A stretch of DNA of 35,087 bases from Clostridia bacterium (GCA_017434985.1 JAFSFY010000045.1:1-35087); one strand, 5' to 3'. Positions 22,591 to 31,162 are shown, counted from the stretch's first letter. The notes: generated by a model from the sequence alone, not told the origin. Numbers and translations: made by a program.

Positions 22591-24453
22591 TTACGGCATC
22601 CAAATGCCCGCCGAGTTGAATTTATAGGTCTTACCGTCGATGACGTGCGTTCCCGTCACCATATAGCCGTTGGCGTCACAGTAATACCACTTGCCGCCGT
22701 CCAACACCCAATCGGATTTGGTCATCCTGCCGTTTTCGTCGAGGTAGCACCAACCGATGCTGTCTTTCTTCCAACACTTGGTGACGGCGTAGCCGTCTTT
22801 TCCGACGTAGCACCAACCGACCGAGTCTTGCACCCAACTGTTCGTGAGCATACGACCGTTGTGGTCAAGGTACACCCAACCGACCGAGTCTTTCACCCAA
22901 TTGTTGGTCACGCAGTAGCCGTTCGCACCCACGTAGCACCAGCCGACGCTGTTTTTGATCCAGCTATTCACCTTCATCGCACCGTCGGCGCCGAGGTAGC
23001 ACCAACCTTTGCTGTCGAGTTGCCACGTGTTGGACAGCATATAGCCGTTGGCATCCAAATAATACCATTTGTCGCCGTCGAGCACCCAGTTGGATTTGAC
23101 GATATAACCGCTGCCGTCCACGTAGCACCAACCGACCGAGTCTTTCACCCACGCGTTTTTAAGCATCGCGCCGTCGGCACCGAGGTAGCACCACCCCGTC
23201 GAATCGAGTTGCCACGTGTTTCTCAGCATTTTGCCGTTTTGGTAGTAATACCACGTATCACCGTCCAACGCCCAACCGCTGAAATTGGGAACACGGAGGT
23301 GGCCGCACACGTCACAGGTGACGTCGCGTTCGTGGTTGTAGGTATGGTCCGCCGACGTATCCCGCGTCCAATCGCACGCGTTACACGTGTAGTCACACGC
23401 ACCGGCGTAGGTATGTTCACGGCAGGTGCCGTAATGCCACGCGGCAGCGATAAACTCGTTGTTTTCTTCGCCCACGTACATCGCCAAACGGTCATTCACG
23501 CTGCCACCGTACCACACGGTGCTCAAGTTATCACAGGAGAAAAACGCACGGTCACCGATACTTGTCACGCCGGTCGGCAACCATACCGTTTGCAGGGATT
23601 CGCAATACCCGAACGCGTTATTGCTGATGTTGGTCACCCCACTGCCGATCACGACGTTTTGCAGAGAACTGCATTGGCGGAATGCCGCACTGCCGACCGT
23701 CGTGACACTGTCGGGAATGGCGACGGATACCAGCGAATGACAAGCGAAAAACGCGTCGTTACCGATACCGACCAACCCGTCGGGCAAGGTCACGCCCGTC
23801 AGGTCGCTTGCGTATTCAAACGCCCCGTCCGCAATGGTTTTGGTGCCCGCTTTCACCGCGTAGTCACCCGCAAGAGAGGTCGCTTTGATGAGATGGTTGC
23901 CGACGTACAACACGCCGTTCTCCCATCGGTCGGGCGTGTTGTAGAGAGCCGTACCGTAAAACGCCTCGGCGCCGATGCCCGCCACACTGTCGGGCAGGGT
24001 CACGTCGGTCAGTTTTTTGCAATTATAAAAGGCATATCGCTCAATGGCGGTCACCCCGTCGGGGATGGTGACGGCGGTCAGATTGTCGCAACCGAAAAAG
24101 GTGTTGTAGGCAAGCGTCGTGATGCCGCCCCCGAGCGTAATGTCGGTAAGCGCGTCGCAATCGCGAAAAGCGTAACCGCCTATCTTCGTCACACTGTCGG
24201 GCACGGTAATGCTCGTCAGTGCCGCACAACCGGAAAACGCTCTTTCACCGATAGTGGTGACGGGGTAGTCTTCGATCGTGTCGGGGATGACAAGCGCACC
24301 CTCCGCCATCTGATCGCAGGCGGTGATGGTTGCCGCGCCGTTTACGATTTTATACTGCAGCGCGCCCACGCTTGCCGCGCGGATGGTCAGTTGAAACGGC
24401 AATACCGCCAACAACAGCGCCACTGCCGACAAAAACGAAATCCCTTTTTTCAT
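22591..24453 (-). CDS. BspA-like leucine-rich repeat surface protein with choline-binding-type repeats
   Basis: A 620-residue secreted protein. Signal peptide at residues 1-26 (KKGISFLSAVALLLAVLPF). Residues about 50-330 form ten LRR_5/BspA-type repeats of 23 residues, pattern IG-x-x-AF-x-x-C-x-x-LT-x-V-x-x-PD-x-V-T; the fifth carries an insertion (TPDRWENGVLYVGNHL). Next comes a Cys-rich stretch with CxxC pairs (CNAC, CDVC) near 345-385. Residues about 386-620 are eleven 21-residue repeats with W and Y at fixed places (DSVGWCYLGADG type and DGDKWYYLDANG type), like choline-binding/cell-wall-binding domains that anchor proteins to teichoic acids. Likely adhesion or matrix contact. ATG 24453 with GGGAGG upstream. 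Confidence 0.9.
   Translation of the reverse strand: MKKGISFLSAVALLLAVLPFQLTIRAASVGALQYKIVNGAATITACDQMAEGALVIPDTIEDYPVTTIGERAFSGCAALTSITVPDSVTKIGGYAFRDCDALTDITLGGGITTLAYNTFFGCDNLTAVTIPDGVTAIERYAFYNCKKLTDVTLPDSVAGIGAEAFYGTALYNTPDRWENGVLYVGNHLIKATSLAGDYAVKAGTKTIADGAFEYASDLTGVTLPDGLVGIGNDAFFACHSLVSVAIPDSVTTVGSAAFRQCSSLQNVVIGSGVTNISNNAFGYCESLQTVWLPTGVTSIGDRAFFSCDNLSTVWYGGSVNDRLAMYVGEENNEFIAAAWHYGTCREHTYAGACDYTCNACDWTRDTSADHTYNHERDVTCDVCGHLRVPNFSGWALDGDTWYYYQNGKMLRNTWQLDSTGWCYLGADGAMLKNAWVKDSVGWCYVDGSGYIVKSNWVLDGDKWYYLDANGYMLSNTWQLDSKGWCYLGADGAMKVNSWIKNSVGWCYVGANGYCVTNNWVKDSVGWVYLDHNGRMLTNSWVQDSVGWCYVGKDGYAVTKCWKKDSIGWCYLDENGRMTKSDWVLDGGKWYYCDANGYMVTGTHVIDGKTYKFNSAGIWMP
22594..23290 (-). repeat. 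Eleven tandem ~63-bp coding repeats (cell-wall-binding units)
   Basis: DNA repeats with a 63-bp period encode the 21-residue units of the surface protein. Two unit types are seen: one with GGNAAATGGTATTACT-like codons (DGxKWYY) and one with GTTGGTGCTACnT-like codons (GWCYL/V). The order is DGD, then blocks of DS units interrupted by DGD at the fourth and tenth places, which suggests amplification of a multi-unit block. Confidence 0.75.
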
Positions 24454-24509
24454 AGCGTCCTCCCAGACCGATATTCTGTTCACGTTTCCTTGGTTTTCCT
24501 ATCAGTATC

Positions 24510-24537
24510 ATTGTACCACAAATCTGCCAAAAAGCAA
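24510..24537 (-). promoter_or_regulatory. Promoter of the surface-protein gene
   Basis: Minus-strand -35 TTGCTT (24532-24537), 16-nt spacer, extended -10 TGTGG-TACAAT (TACAAT at 24510-24515). Confidence 0.65.
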
Positions 24538-24591
24538 GAGCGGTAATTTTTAACAATCGAATTCATCAACCGCATTGACACGTTCTTGTAA

Positions 24592-24632
24592 TAAAAACCG
24601 CCCACCGAGAAACACTCGGTGGGCGGTTTTGT
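24592..24632 (-). terminator. Terminator of the M81-M24-ASRT operon
   Basis: ACCGCCCACCGAG (24597-24609), 5-nt loop, CTCGGTGGGCGGT (24615-24627); minus-strand T-run TTTTTATT follows. Confidence 0.93.
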
Positions 24633-24639
24633 GTGCGAA

Positions 24640-25002
24640 TCAGAATCCGTAGCCGGCAGGACTGTAATACGCCATATTGGTTTGGCGCACGTCCAAGCGA
24701 CCAAAGCACGCCACCACGGGTTTGTTCGAAATTACGTGGATGGCATATTGCTCACGGGGAATGAGATATCCCTCTTTGCCGATGGGTTTGTCGAGTCGCA
24801 AACAGACGGTGCGCTCGGCATTTAAGTCGAGGGTGATATTGTCGTAAGGTGCTTTGTCCTCAAACAAAATTTTAATGCGAATCTTGGCGTCTTTTTTGGA
24901 CACGTTGGTAATCATCAGGGCTTCGTGGCCGGGGAAATCGGGATTATCGCCCGCGGGGGGCAGGTCGCCGTCACAAAACACCCAGTTTTTCTTACCGTAC
25001 AT
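24640..25002 (-). CDS. Sensory rhodopsin transducer (ASRT) family protein
   Basis: A 120-residue cytoplasmic beta-sandwich protein related to the Anabaena sensory rhodopsin transducer. Family features are the start KKNWVFCDGDLPP, GHEALMITNVSKKDAKIRIK (about 25-44), the ILFEDKAPY segment (about 45-53), PREQYAIHVIS and the late FGRLDVRQTNMAYYS. No rhodopsin gene is present; the family at large has been proposed to bind small molecules such as sugar-like ligands, and many members occur without rhodopsin. Here it is the third gene of an operon, 12 bp after the M24 gene. ATG 25002 is chosen: AAGGAG lies 8 nt upstream, whereas the GTG at 25011 overlaps that site. Confidence 0.85.
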   Translation of the reverse strand: MYGKKNWVFCDGDLPPAGDNPDFPGHEALMITNVSKKDAKIRIKILFEDKAPYDNITLDLNAERTVCLRLDKPIGKEGYLIPREQYAIHVISNKPVVACFGRLDVRQTNMAYYSPAGYGF

Positions 25003-25014
25003 GTTACTCACTCC

Positions 25015-26193
25015 TTAATGTTTTTCAACGTAGTTGAATAGTTCTTGCTCAAACTCGGGGCAGAGCGGCTCGGCACCGTTTTCGGTGATAACGTAGCACG
25101 TCTCCACGCGCAAACCGTGCAGGGTGGGGTGACCAAAGAAGGACACGTCCACGTTGACGATCATATTTTTCTCCAGCACGTCGTCACTGTTCGGACCGAA
25201 GAAGGGCGCTTCCGCTTCCATCAAGCCCATCGTGTGTGCAAAGGGACACACCATATATTTGAGATAGCCGCCTTTTTCATACAGTCTACGGCCCGCGGCG
25301 TCGATTTGACGACCGGAGTTGCCGATTTTCAGCATCGCCTTGGTGTCCTGCATCACTTCGATCATATCGATGAGGCATTGTTTTTGTTCGGGCGTGTATT
25401 CGCCGCTGACCGGAACGGTGTGGCCAAACGTACCGGCATAGCCGTTGATGCGGGGGGCGATGCCGAGCATCACCATTTCGCCGTTTTCCATCACTTTATC
25501 GGTCGCGGTCGGTACCACGGCGTTGGAACGCACGCCACTGCCCACGATGGTTTGGTAGGCGAAACTGTTGGCGCCGCGTGCGCGACACACCGCTTCACCC
25601 GCGGCCGCCACTTCGTATTCACGGTTGCCGGCTTTCACTTTTTCCGCCATCGCTTTGTACGCATCGTAGCAGAGCATGGTCGCCGTGCGGGCTTGCTCCA
25701 CTTCCCAATCGCTTTTCACGTAACGGAATTTCAAGTATTCGTCGGTCAGGTCCACGATCTCGCAGGAGGAGAAACCCTCCACCAAATCGCGATGCACGGC
25801 ATACGGCATATCGGTAGTACCCACCAAGCCGACCTTTTTCACCGGAAATTTGGCGTTCAGTTCCGCAAACAATTCCGGGAAACCAATGATGGTCGCAAGC
25901 GGATATTCTTCATCCGGCACCATAAACACCTTGAAACAACGGGTATCGCTGATAGCCGAGGATTGTTTCGCAAACGGCTCGCTTTCGGGACCGCCGAGCA
26001 ACATCGTGGTACCGTCACGCCCCACCAACACCGCGCCTTTTTCGAATTGACCGCACCAGCCGGTGAGGTACCAGCCGTTCGCCACGTTGAGTTCATCAAA
26101 ATAGATGACCGCAATGTCGGTGTTCGTGTCGTTTAACAGTTTCACGACCTTGTTGATACGATTTTGCGTTTCTTGTTGATTGAAATACGCCAT
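25015..26193 (-). CDS. M24-family creatinase/prolidase-like protein (metal ligands changed)
   Basis: A 392-residue protein with the N-terminal creatinase domain (about 10-155) and the C-terminal pita-bread catalytic fold (about 165-385). True metallo-aminopeptidases have Asp ligands in D-x-G-x-x-x-x-G-Y-x-x-D; here the segment is GIAPRINGYAGTFGHTV, with neither Asp. The later FAHTMGLMEAEAPFFG and GLRVETCYV keep the His and Glu positions. Metal-free creatinase shows the same kind of loss, so a C-N hydrolase such as a creatinase-like or amide hydrolase is more likely than a peptidase. Second gene of the operon, 15 bp after the M81 gene; AAAGGAGG before the ATG. Confidence 0.85.
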   Translation of the reverse strand: MAYFNQQETQNRINKVVKLLNDTNTDIAVIYFDELNVANGWYLTGWCGQFEKGAVLVGRDGTTMLLGGPESEPFAKQSSAISDTRCFKVFMVPDEEYPLATIIGFPELFAELNAKFPVKKVGLVGTTDMPYAVHRDLVEGFSSCEIVDLTDEYLKFRYVKSDWEVEQARTATMLCYDAYKAMAEKVKAGNREYEVAAAGEAVCRARGANSFAYQTIVGSGVRSNAVVPTATDKVMENGEMVMLGIAPRINGYAGTFGHTVPVSGEYTPEQKQCLIDMIEVMQDTKAMLKIGNSGRQIDAAGRRLYEKGGYLKYMVCPFAHTMGLMEAEAPFFGPNSDDVLEKNMIVNVDVSFFGHPTLHGLRVETCYVITENGAEPLCPEFEQELFNYVEKH

Positions 26194-26208
26194 AATCAGT
26201 TCCTCCTT

Positions 26209-27597
26209 TTATTTTGCACTCCACTCGAAGTCTTCGAGCGGAAACATCGGACGTTTGATACGTTTGAGGTCAAGCCGTGCCAATTCCACGCAACTTGCCC
26301 CGTCGGACAACGCAAACAGTTCGCGGTCGGCAAAGGGTTTCAGTTCTTCAAACAAATACCCGAGTTTGACCACCACGATGCGATAACCGAGCAGATCGAC
26401 GTTCGCCTCGTCAAAATTGCCTTTCTCGATAAACGCACTGCGTTTTTCGGTAAACACCGCGTCCACGTTGCCGAACGACACCGTGATGCTGCGGCCAATG
26501 ATCTCTTTGGCCCATCCCAAAATACGCCCGTGCGATTTGATCACACCGTTTGTCCCGAATTGTCGGGTGGGGGTACCGTCGGGCAGTTCCCATAACGAAT
26601 TCACCATATCGTGATCGGTGATACCCGCCACACAGGTCGGCTTATCGGGTGCGGCCGCAAGAAGCAGTTTGAGCAACTCGGTGGTCGTCCCCTCCGCACC
26701 CGCGGTGGTGTTATCACCGCTATCGGTGATGAAAATACGGTATTCGTCACCCGCAACGGCACGTTTTACACATTCTTCCGGTAACTCCGCTTCAATCAAA
26801 AAGCGGTAATCGTGGCGAGTCGCCCACAGGTCGTTTGCCAACGTTTTGGCAAGGGTTTCGGCGGTGCCCTTATCCGCCGCACTCACCACCGCCGAGGCAG
26901 ACGTGTTGGGTGCATCGATCCAGCAATGACCGAAGAATAGATTGGCGCCGAAAATATCATCGCGCCCCTCCAAAGCGGACGTCTGTGCTTCCAATGAAGC
27001 CAGCGGCTCGTATTTCGTGAGCATCGTGTCGCCTTTGACGAGCATCGGAATCTTTTGCACGAAAGTGTGCGGTTTGATACCGTTTTGCAAGCAATACACC
27101 AGTGCCGTAGCGGCGCGCACCTGACTTTCGGGTTGGTCAACGTGAGGCGCGGTCTTATAACCGCACACGATGTCCACGTACTCGCCCAGCTCGTCGGTGA
27201 TGTTGGCGTGCAGGTCCATTGTAAAGGCGATGAGGCAATCGCGTGATACCACTTCGCGAATTTCTTTGACCAGCTGTAATTCGCCACTGCCGATACCGTC
27301 CACCTCCATACTGCCGTGGACATAAATGTAAATACCGTCGGCATCGGGGTGGGCATTCACCGTATCCAAAATTTGATTTTTGTAATACTGATAAATATCG
27401 TATTCCACCGTGGCAGAGGGCAAGGCGTTGGCGTAGATGGACGGAATAACCGTAAATCCCGCGTTTTCAAAGATGTCCTTTACCACCAATTTCTTAAAGA
27501 TATCGTCGCCGACAAAATACTCAAAATCGCTTTTTTGAGGATGCAAATTGGCTTTACTGTTGGATTCACATTGAAAGGAAGCCACAATGATTTTCAT
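26209..27597 (-). CDS. M81-family metallopeptidase (MlrC/microcystinase-like)
   Basis: A 462-residue protein with the N-terminal DUF1485 domain and the C-terminal MlrC domain. The N-terminal segment KIIVASFQCESNSKANLHP is typical, and presumed zinc ligands are seen in FTMDLHANITDELG (Asp and His, about 128-141), YKTAPHVDQ (His about 155) and TDSGDNTTAGAEGTT near residue 300. MlrC of Sphingomonas cleaves linearised microcystin peptides; most relatives have unknown substrates and are often found in amino-acid, amide or hydantoin breakdown loci. First gene of an operon with the M24 and ASRT genes, divergent from an AraC regulator. ATG 27597 with GGAAGGTGG upstream. Confidence 0.88.
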   Translation of the reverse strand: MKIIVASFQCESNSKANLHPQKSDFEYFVGDDIFKKLVVKDIFENAGFTVIPSIYANALPSATVEYDIYQYYKNQILDTVNAHPDADGIYIYVHGSMEVDGIGSGELQLVKEIREVVSRDCLIAFTMDLHANITDELGEYVDIVCGYKTAPHVDQPESQVRAATALVYCLQNGIKPHTFVQKIPMLVKGDTMLTKYEPLASLEAQTSALEGRDDIFGANLFFGHCWIDAPNTSASAVVSAADKGTAETLAKTLANDLWATRHDYRFLIEAELPEECVKRAVAGDEYRIFITDSGDNTTAGAEGTTTELLKLLLAAAPDKPTCVAGITDHDMVNSLWELPDGTPTRQFGTNGVIKSHGRILGWAKEIIGRSITVSFGNVDAVFTEKRSAFIEKGNFDEANVDLLGYRIVVVKLGYLFEELKPFADRELFALSDGASCVELARLDLKRIKRPMFPLEDFEWSAK

Positions 27598-27615
27598 ACT
27601 TTTCCACCTTCCGCT

Positions 27616-27643
27616 TTTATAGTAACACACCACCGAGAGTGAA
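27616..27643 (-). promoter_or_regulatory. Promoter of the M81-M24-ASRT operon
   Basis: Minus-strand -35 TTCACT (27638-27643), 16-nt spacer, -10 TATAAA (27616-27621). Confidence 0.55.
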
Positions 27644-27666
27644 CAAAGATACAAAAAACGCCGAAA

Positions 27667-27751
27667 ATGGTAAGAAATAAAACAAATGATTATAGAAAAA
27701 ATTTTTTACCACATTGGGTTGTTTTTTCAAAACGTGTGTGGTATGGTAAGA
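27667..27751. promoter_or_regulatory. Candidate AraC-regulator sites in the divergent intergenic region
   Basis: The 9-mer ATGGTAAGA occurs twice in direct orientation, at 27667-27675 and 27743-27751. An inverted pair TACCACA (27707-27713) and TGTGGTA (27737-27743) lies between. The second copy of each overlaps the araC-type gene's -10. AraC proteins often bind direct repeats; the TGTGGTA copy may simply be an extended -10 element. Confidence 0.35.
27719..27747 (+). promoter_or_regulatory. Promoter of the AraC-family regulator gene
   Basis: -35 TTGTTT (27719-27724), 17-nt spacer ending in TGTGG, -10 TATGGT (27742-27747). Confidence 0.55.
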
Positions 27752-27764
27752 GTGAGGGATGCGT

Positions 27765-28625
27765 ATGAAAAAGTATTTTACTCATCAAGTGAAAAAAGAA
27801 GTGATTGTCAAAGACCTCATCACCATTGAGGCGTTGGAAGTAGGGCGCGGGTTTTGCTATCCCGAGGAAATTCACACCTTTTACGAATGCGCCTACATTG
27901 ACGCGGGCACGCTCATTTGCCGTACCGAAAACGAGGATGTCGTGTTGGAACAAGGGGACTTTTTGCTCCTCTCGCCCCAAACGGCGCATTCTTACCGCGC
28001 GGCAGAAGGGGCGGATGCCTCTTTGTTTATTTTGTGTTTCGGCAGTCACAGCGAGTTGTTGTCCCTTTTGGGCGGTAAAATTGCGCTGAACAAGGAACAA
28101 AAACGTCTGGTGTCCGAATTGTTGACAGAGGCCAAAAGTGCCTTTGTATTCCCCTTTAACAGCAAACTGAAGCCGCTGAAACAACCGTTGTTCGGTGCGG
28201 GGCAACTGGTGGAAACCACATTGGAAAAACTGCTGATCCATCTCATTCGCGCCCGCATTTCCGGTAACGACGACATTGTGCTGGTGATGAACAGTGTAGA
28301 ACTGGAAAACAGCTTGTGCAACGACATCATTGTGATGTTAAAAGAGCATTTGTACGCCACCATCACGTTGGACGAGGTCAGCCGACAAACCTTTTACAGC
28401 AAAACGTTTTTGAACACCATTTTCAAGAAAAACACGGGTATGCCCATCATGAAATATTTCACCGTCCTCAAAGTGCAGGAGGCAAAAAAGTTGCTTCGCG
28501 CCGGTTCGCCCATTGCCACGGTGGCGGCCAAACTGAATTTTGAAAGCGCGACCTATTTCACCAAGGTGTTCAAAAAACACACCGGCATCACCCCCACCGC
28601 TTACAAAAAAACCGTACTTTCGTAA
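27765..28625 (+). CDS. AraC-family transcriptional regulator
   Basis: A 286-residue regulator with an N-terminal cupin-like ligand-binding domain (about 10-140; EQGDFLLLSPQTAHSYRAA is the typical cupin turn) and a C-terminal pair of helix-turn-helix motifs (about 185-283; SRQTFYSKTFLNTIFKKNTG, then VAAKLNFESATYFTKVFKKH and TGITPTAYKK). It should sense a sugar or similar effector. It is divergent from the M81 operon and converges on the beta-mannosidase gene, so it may control either. ATG 27765 is preferred over 27759 because GAGGG lies 6 nt upstream of the former and directly abuts the latter. Confidence 0.93.
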   Translation: MKKYFTHQVKKEVIVKDLITIEALEVGRGFCYPEEIHTFYECAYIDAGTLICRTENEDVVLEQGDFLLLSPQTAHSYRAAEGADASLFILCFGSHSELLSLLGGKIALNKEQKRLVSELLTEAKSAFVFPFNSKLKPLKQPLFGAGQLVETTLEKLLIHLIRARISGNDDIVLVMNSVELENSLCNDIIVMLKEHLYATITLDEVSRQTFYSKTFLNTIFKKNTGMPIMKYFTVLKVQEAKKLLRAGSPIATVAAKLNFESATYFTKVFKKHTGITPTAYKKTVLS

Positions 28626-28627
28626 AC

Positions 28628-28668
28628 AAAACACGGGCGTGATGCCATAGCATCACGCCCGTGTTCTC
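28628..28668. terminator. Bidirectional terminator between araC-type and GH2 genes
   Basis: ACACGGGCGTGATGC (28631-28645), loop CATA, GCATCACGCCCGTGT (28650-28664): a 15-bp stem. T-run is good on the minus strand (TTTTGTTT) and weaker on the plus strand. Confidence 0.93.
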
Positions 28669-31095
28669 TTATTTTCTGCGCGAGATCGTTTTACTCTCGC
28701 CCGGTTTCATCATCAAACAATTCTCCGCCAAATCGGGAATGTCAAGTAACAGATACGGTACAAAACTGTCCGCCTGTACGGTCACGCTCGTTTCGTCTTG
28801 CGACAACAATCGCACCGTCGGAACGGGTAACGCCAGATCGGCAAACCGCCCTTCGAGGAAGAAACAACGGTCATCCCCCACCTCGCTTTGCAAATCGCAC
28901 AACACCATCGTCGTCCTCGTCATTTTATGGCGAATCGGTCCGTAATCGGTGGCGTATACCACCGCCGAGGCGTTGGCCGCCACCGCAAAGGAGAAGGTAT
29001 CCTCCCACAAGCACTCGTCCCGCACGAAATCGTACAGATATACGTGTCCCTTGCCGTTTGTTGCCGTTAACCCATCGTTGCACGCATGCACACGCAACAC
29101 GCCGTCTACCGTTTCAAGCGACCCTATCACCGCTTTGGCGCACCGTTTAAAGGTATAGTACGACGGCTTGGGGTTGCCGTAATAGTCGATAAGCGACCAG
29201 CCGATGCCCGACGGCCAACAATCGTTGAGCATCCAGTACAAAATCCCCGAAGTATAGCCCTTGTGACGGCGGTGTGCTTCCATTGTCAGTCGCACCCATT
29301 CGCACTGAATCTCTTGTTGTTTACGCACACGGTCCTCGCCGTTTTGAAAGGTGCCGAACACCTTTTCCGCCAACGTATTCACGTAGTTGAACAACGTGCT
29401 TTTGAGTCCGTTGTTGTTCTTGGTGTGGAACTCGGACATCGATTGATCGTCGCCGTAAATATCCTCGTCGGTCAAAAACTTTTGCAAACACGACGCAAAC
29501 GGCATCCCCATACTCGCTTGTTCCACACTGAACCGTGAAATAAAATGCGAAAAATAGTCACGATAATCGTGGCAATCGGTATCCTGAATGTAATCGAACA
29601 TCGCACCGAGGTAGTTGGTGTTGTGAGCTGTGCCCACCGTCACCGAGCCGAATTTATCACCGCCGTACGGCGAGGAGGGGAAGAAATACCGATGCGGATC
29701 CCACTCGCCCAGTACGGGTTCAATGCCGTAGGTCGCGGCACGGTATCCCCAATGGGTGTTGCTGTTCTCGTCACCGTGAACGGCGTTTTCGTTGTCGCCC
29801 GACCACCACGCAAGACACGCGTGATTACGCAAACGACGTGCCGCTTCGGCCGTTTCTTTTTGCAGTTGTGCGATAAACCATTCGTCCTCTTCGGGATACT
29901 GACCGCAAGCCATCAAAAAGTCCTGTGTCACCAAAATGCCGAGGCGATCACACGCGTCATAAAAGGCATCTTTTTCAAACAAGCCACCGCCCCATACGCG
30001 CACCATATTCACGCCGCCGTCGGCCGATAAGCGGAGCAGTTGCTCGATTTTTTCGTCACATTCGGCGGAGGGAAACGGCTCGCACGGCACCCAACACGCA
30101 CCTTTGCAAAACACGTTGACGTCGTTGACCAGCACGCTGAACGACGAGGTCACCTCATTATGATCCAACACGGCGATATCCGTATCCTCTTGCAGTTTGC
30201 GGGACAAGGCTTGTTCGGCACTGCCTTCTCCGTCGCGTAGTTGCAACACGGTGATTTTGCGAATGCCAAAGGTTACCTCGTGTCGGCTTGTTGCCGTTTC
30301 CGCCACCGCTTTGTAGAGCGGTTGTGCACCGTACCCGTGCGGATACCACAACTGCGGTTTCGGGATATCCACCGTTTCTTTCACGGTGGGTTGCAAGATC
30401 GTGCGTGTTTTTTGCAACACCACGTTGCCCGCAGGGTCATAAATGGTCAGGTGCAGTCGGTCGCCGCAATCCGCAAAATCACGCAAGGTCACCTCCCATT
30501 TCACCTGTGCGGCATCGGGGGTGATATCCGCAGTATACACATAGGTGTGATCAATGTCGTTTTGACGATGAACCTCCAGACGTACATCTTTGTAAATGCC
30601 CATCGTCACAAACCGATCCACCCAGTCCCATCCATAGGTGCATTGCATCCGTCGGGTATACAACCGTTCAAAGGTGAAAGCGGCAGGACGTTGTGCACAC
30701 CCCTCCACTTCACGCACAGGGGAACGAAACCGCACTTCCAAACGATTTTCGCCCACACGCAACACACCGTCCGTCAAAAAGGCGTGTGCGTAAAACATAT
30801 TGTCACTCTCGCCAATCTTGACGCCGTTCAAATACACGGTCGCATACGTGTCCAATCCGTCAAACTCCACATAGGTATGCGGCTCTGCTTTCTCGATGGT
30901 AAAGGTGCGAGCATACGTGAAATCATGCTTTTCAATCCACTGCACGGTTTTGGCATTGTCACGGTAATACGGGTCCGCAATGCGACCTGTACGCCACAAA
31001 TCGGTGTGGATACACCCCGGCACCTGTGCATCAATGTCAAACGGCACTTGTTGTTCGTCAAGCCCCGTCACACGCCACACTCCGTTTAGGTTCAT
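28669..31095 (-). CDS. Glycoside hydrolase family 2 beta-mannosidase
   Basis: An 808-residue cytoplasmic enzyme that removes terminal beta-mannose from oligosaccharides taken up by the cell; no signal peptide is seen. Order: GH2 sugar-binding domain (1-175; YVEFDGLDTYATVYLNG is typical), immunoglobulin-like domain (180-280), TIM-barrel catalytic domain (300-620) and C-terminal beta-sandwich domains. The acid/base Glu is 436 in SGDNENA (usual GNNEN). The nucleophile should be Glu 525 in RFSVEQAS, where most relatives have SEFG or SEYG, so the flanking residues are atypical. WYWD-like YGWDW (155-158) and MVRVWGGG (364-371) also match. RBS AAGGGGATG before the ATG. A separate transcript with its own promoter. 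Confidence 0.93.
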   Translation of the reverse strand: MNLNGVWRVTGLDEQQVPFDIDAQVPGCIHTDLWRTGRIADPYYRDNAKTVQWIEKHDFTYARTFTIEKAEPHTYVEFDGLDTYATVYLNGVKIGESDNMFYAHAFLTDGVLRVGENRLEVRFRSPVREVEGCAQRPAAFTFERLYTRRMQCTYGWDWVDRFVTMGIYKDVRLEVHRQNDIDHTYVYTADITPDAAQVKWEVTLRDFADCGDRLHLTIYDPAGNVVLQKTRTILQPTVKETVDIPKPQLWYPHGYGAQPLYKAVAETATSRHEVTFGIRKITVLQLRDGEGSAEQALSRKLQEDTDIAVLDHNEVTSSFSVLVNDVNVFCKGACWVPCEPFPSAECDEKIEQLLRLSADGGVNMVRVWGGGLFEKDAFYDACDRLGILVTQDFLMACGQYPEEDEWFIAQLQKETAEAARRLRNHACLAWWSGDNENAVHGDENSNTHWGYRAATYGIEPVLGEWDPHRYFFPSSPYGGDKFGSVTVGTAHNTNYLGAMFDYIQDTDCHDYRDYFSHFISRFSVEQASMGMPFASCLQKFLTDEDIYGDDQSMSEFHTKNNNGLKSTLFNYVNTLAEKVFGTFQNGEDRVRKQQEIQCEWVRLTMEAHRRHKGYTSGILYWMLNDCWPSGIGWSLIDYYGNPKPSYYTFKRCAKAVIGSLETVDGVLRVHACNDGLTATNGKGHVYLYDFVRDECLWEDTFSFAVAANASAVVYATDYGPIRHKMTRTTMVLCDLQSEVGDDRCFFLEGRFADLALPVPTVRLLSQDETSVTVQADSFVPYLLLDIPDLAENCLMMKPGESKTISRRK

Positions 31096-31118
31096 ACGCT
31101 CATCCCCTTTTCGGTTGT

Positions 31119-31147
31119 ATCATACCACACCGCCCCTAAATAAGCAA
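31119..31147 (-). promoter_or_regulatory. Promoter of the beta-mannosidase gene
   Basis: Minus-strand -35 TTGCTT (31142-31147), 17-nt spacer ending in TGTGG, -10 TATGAT (31119-31124). Confidence 0.7.
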
Positions 31148-31162
31148 GATGAAAACGCCCTA

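Noticed and set aside
22645-24546. Long open frame on the plus strand opposite the surface protein
   Set aside because: Caused by the repetitive composition of the real minus-strand gene; it lacks a ribosome binding site and family features.
24640-25002. Light-sensing system based on the rhodopsin transducer homologue
   Set aside because: No rhodopsin gene is present and the gene is embedded in a hydrolase operon; most relatives occur without rhodopsin.
27707-27743. TACCACA/TGTGGTA as a definite AraC operator
   Set aside because: TGTGGTA also occurs at unrelated promoters (ribF-HAD, surface protein, yebC) as an extended -10, so one half may be promoter sequence only.
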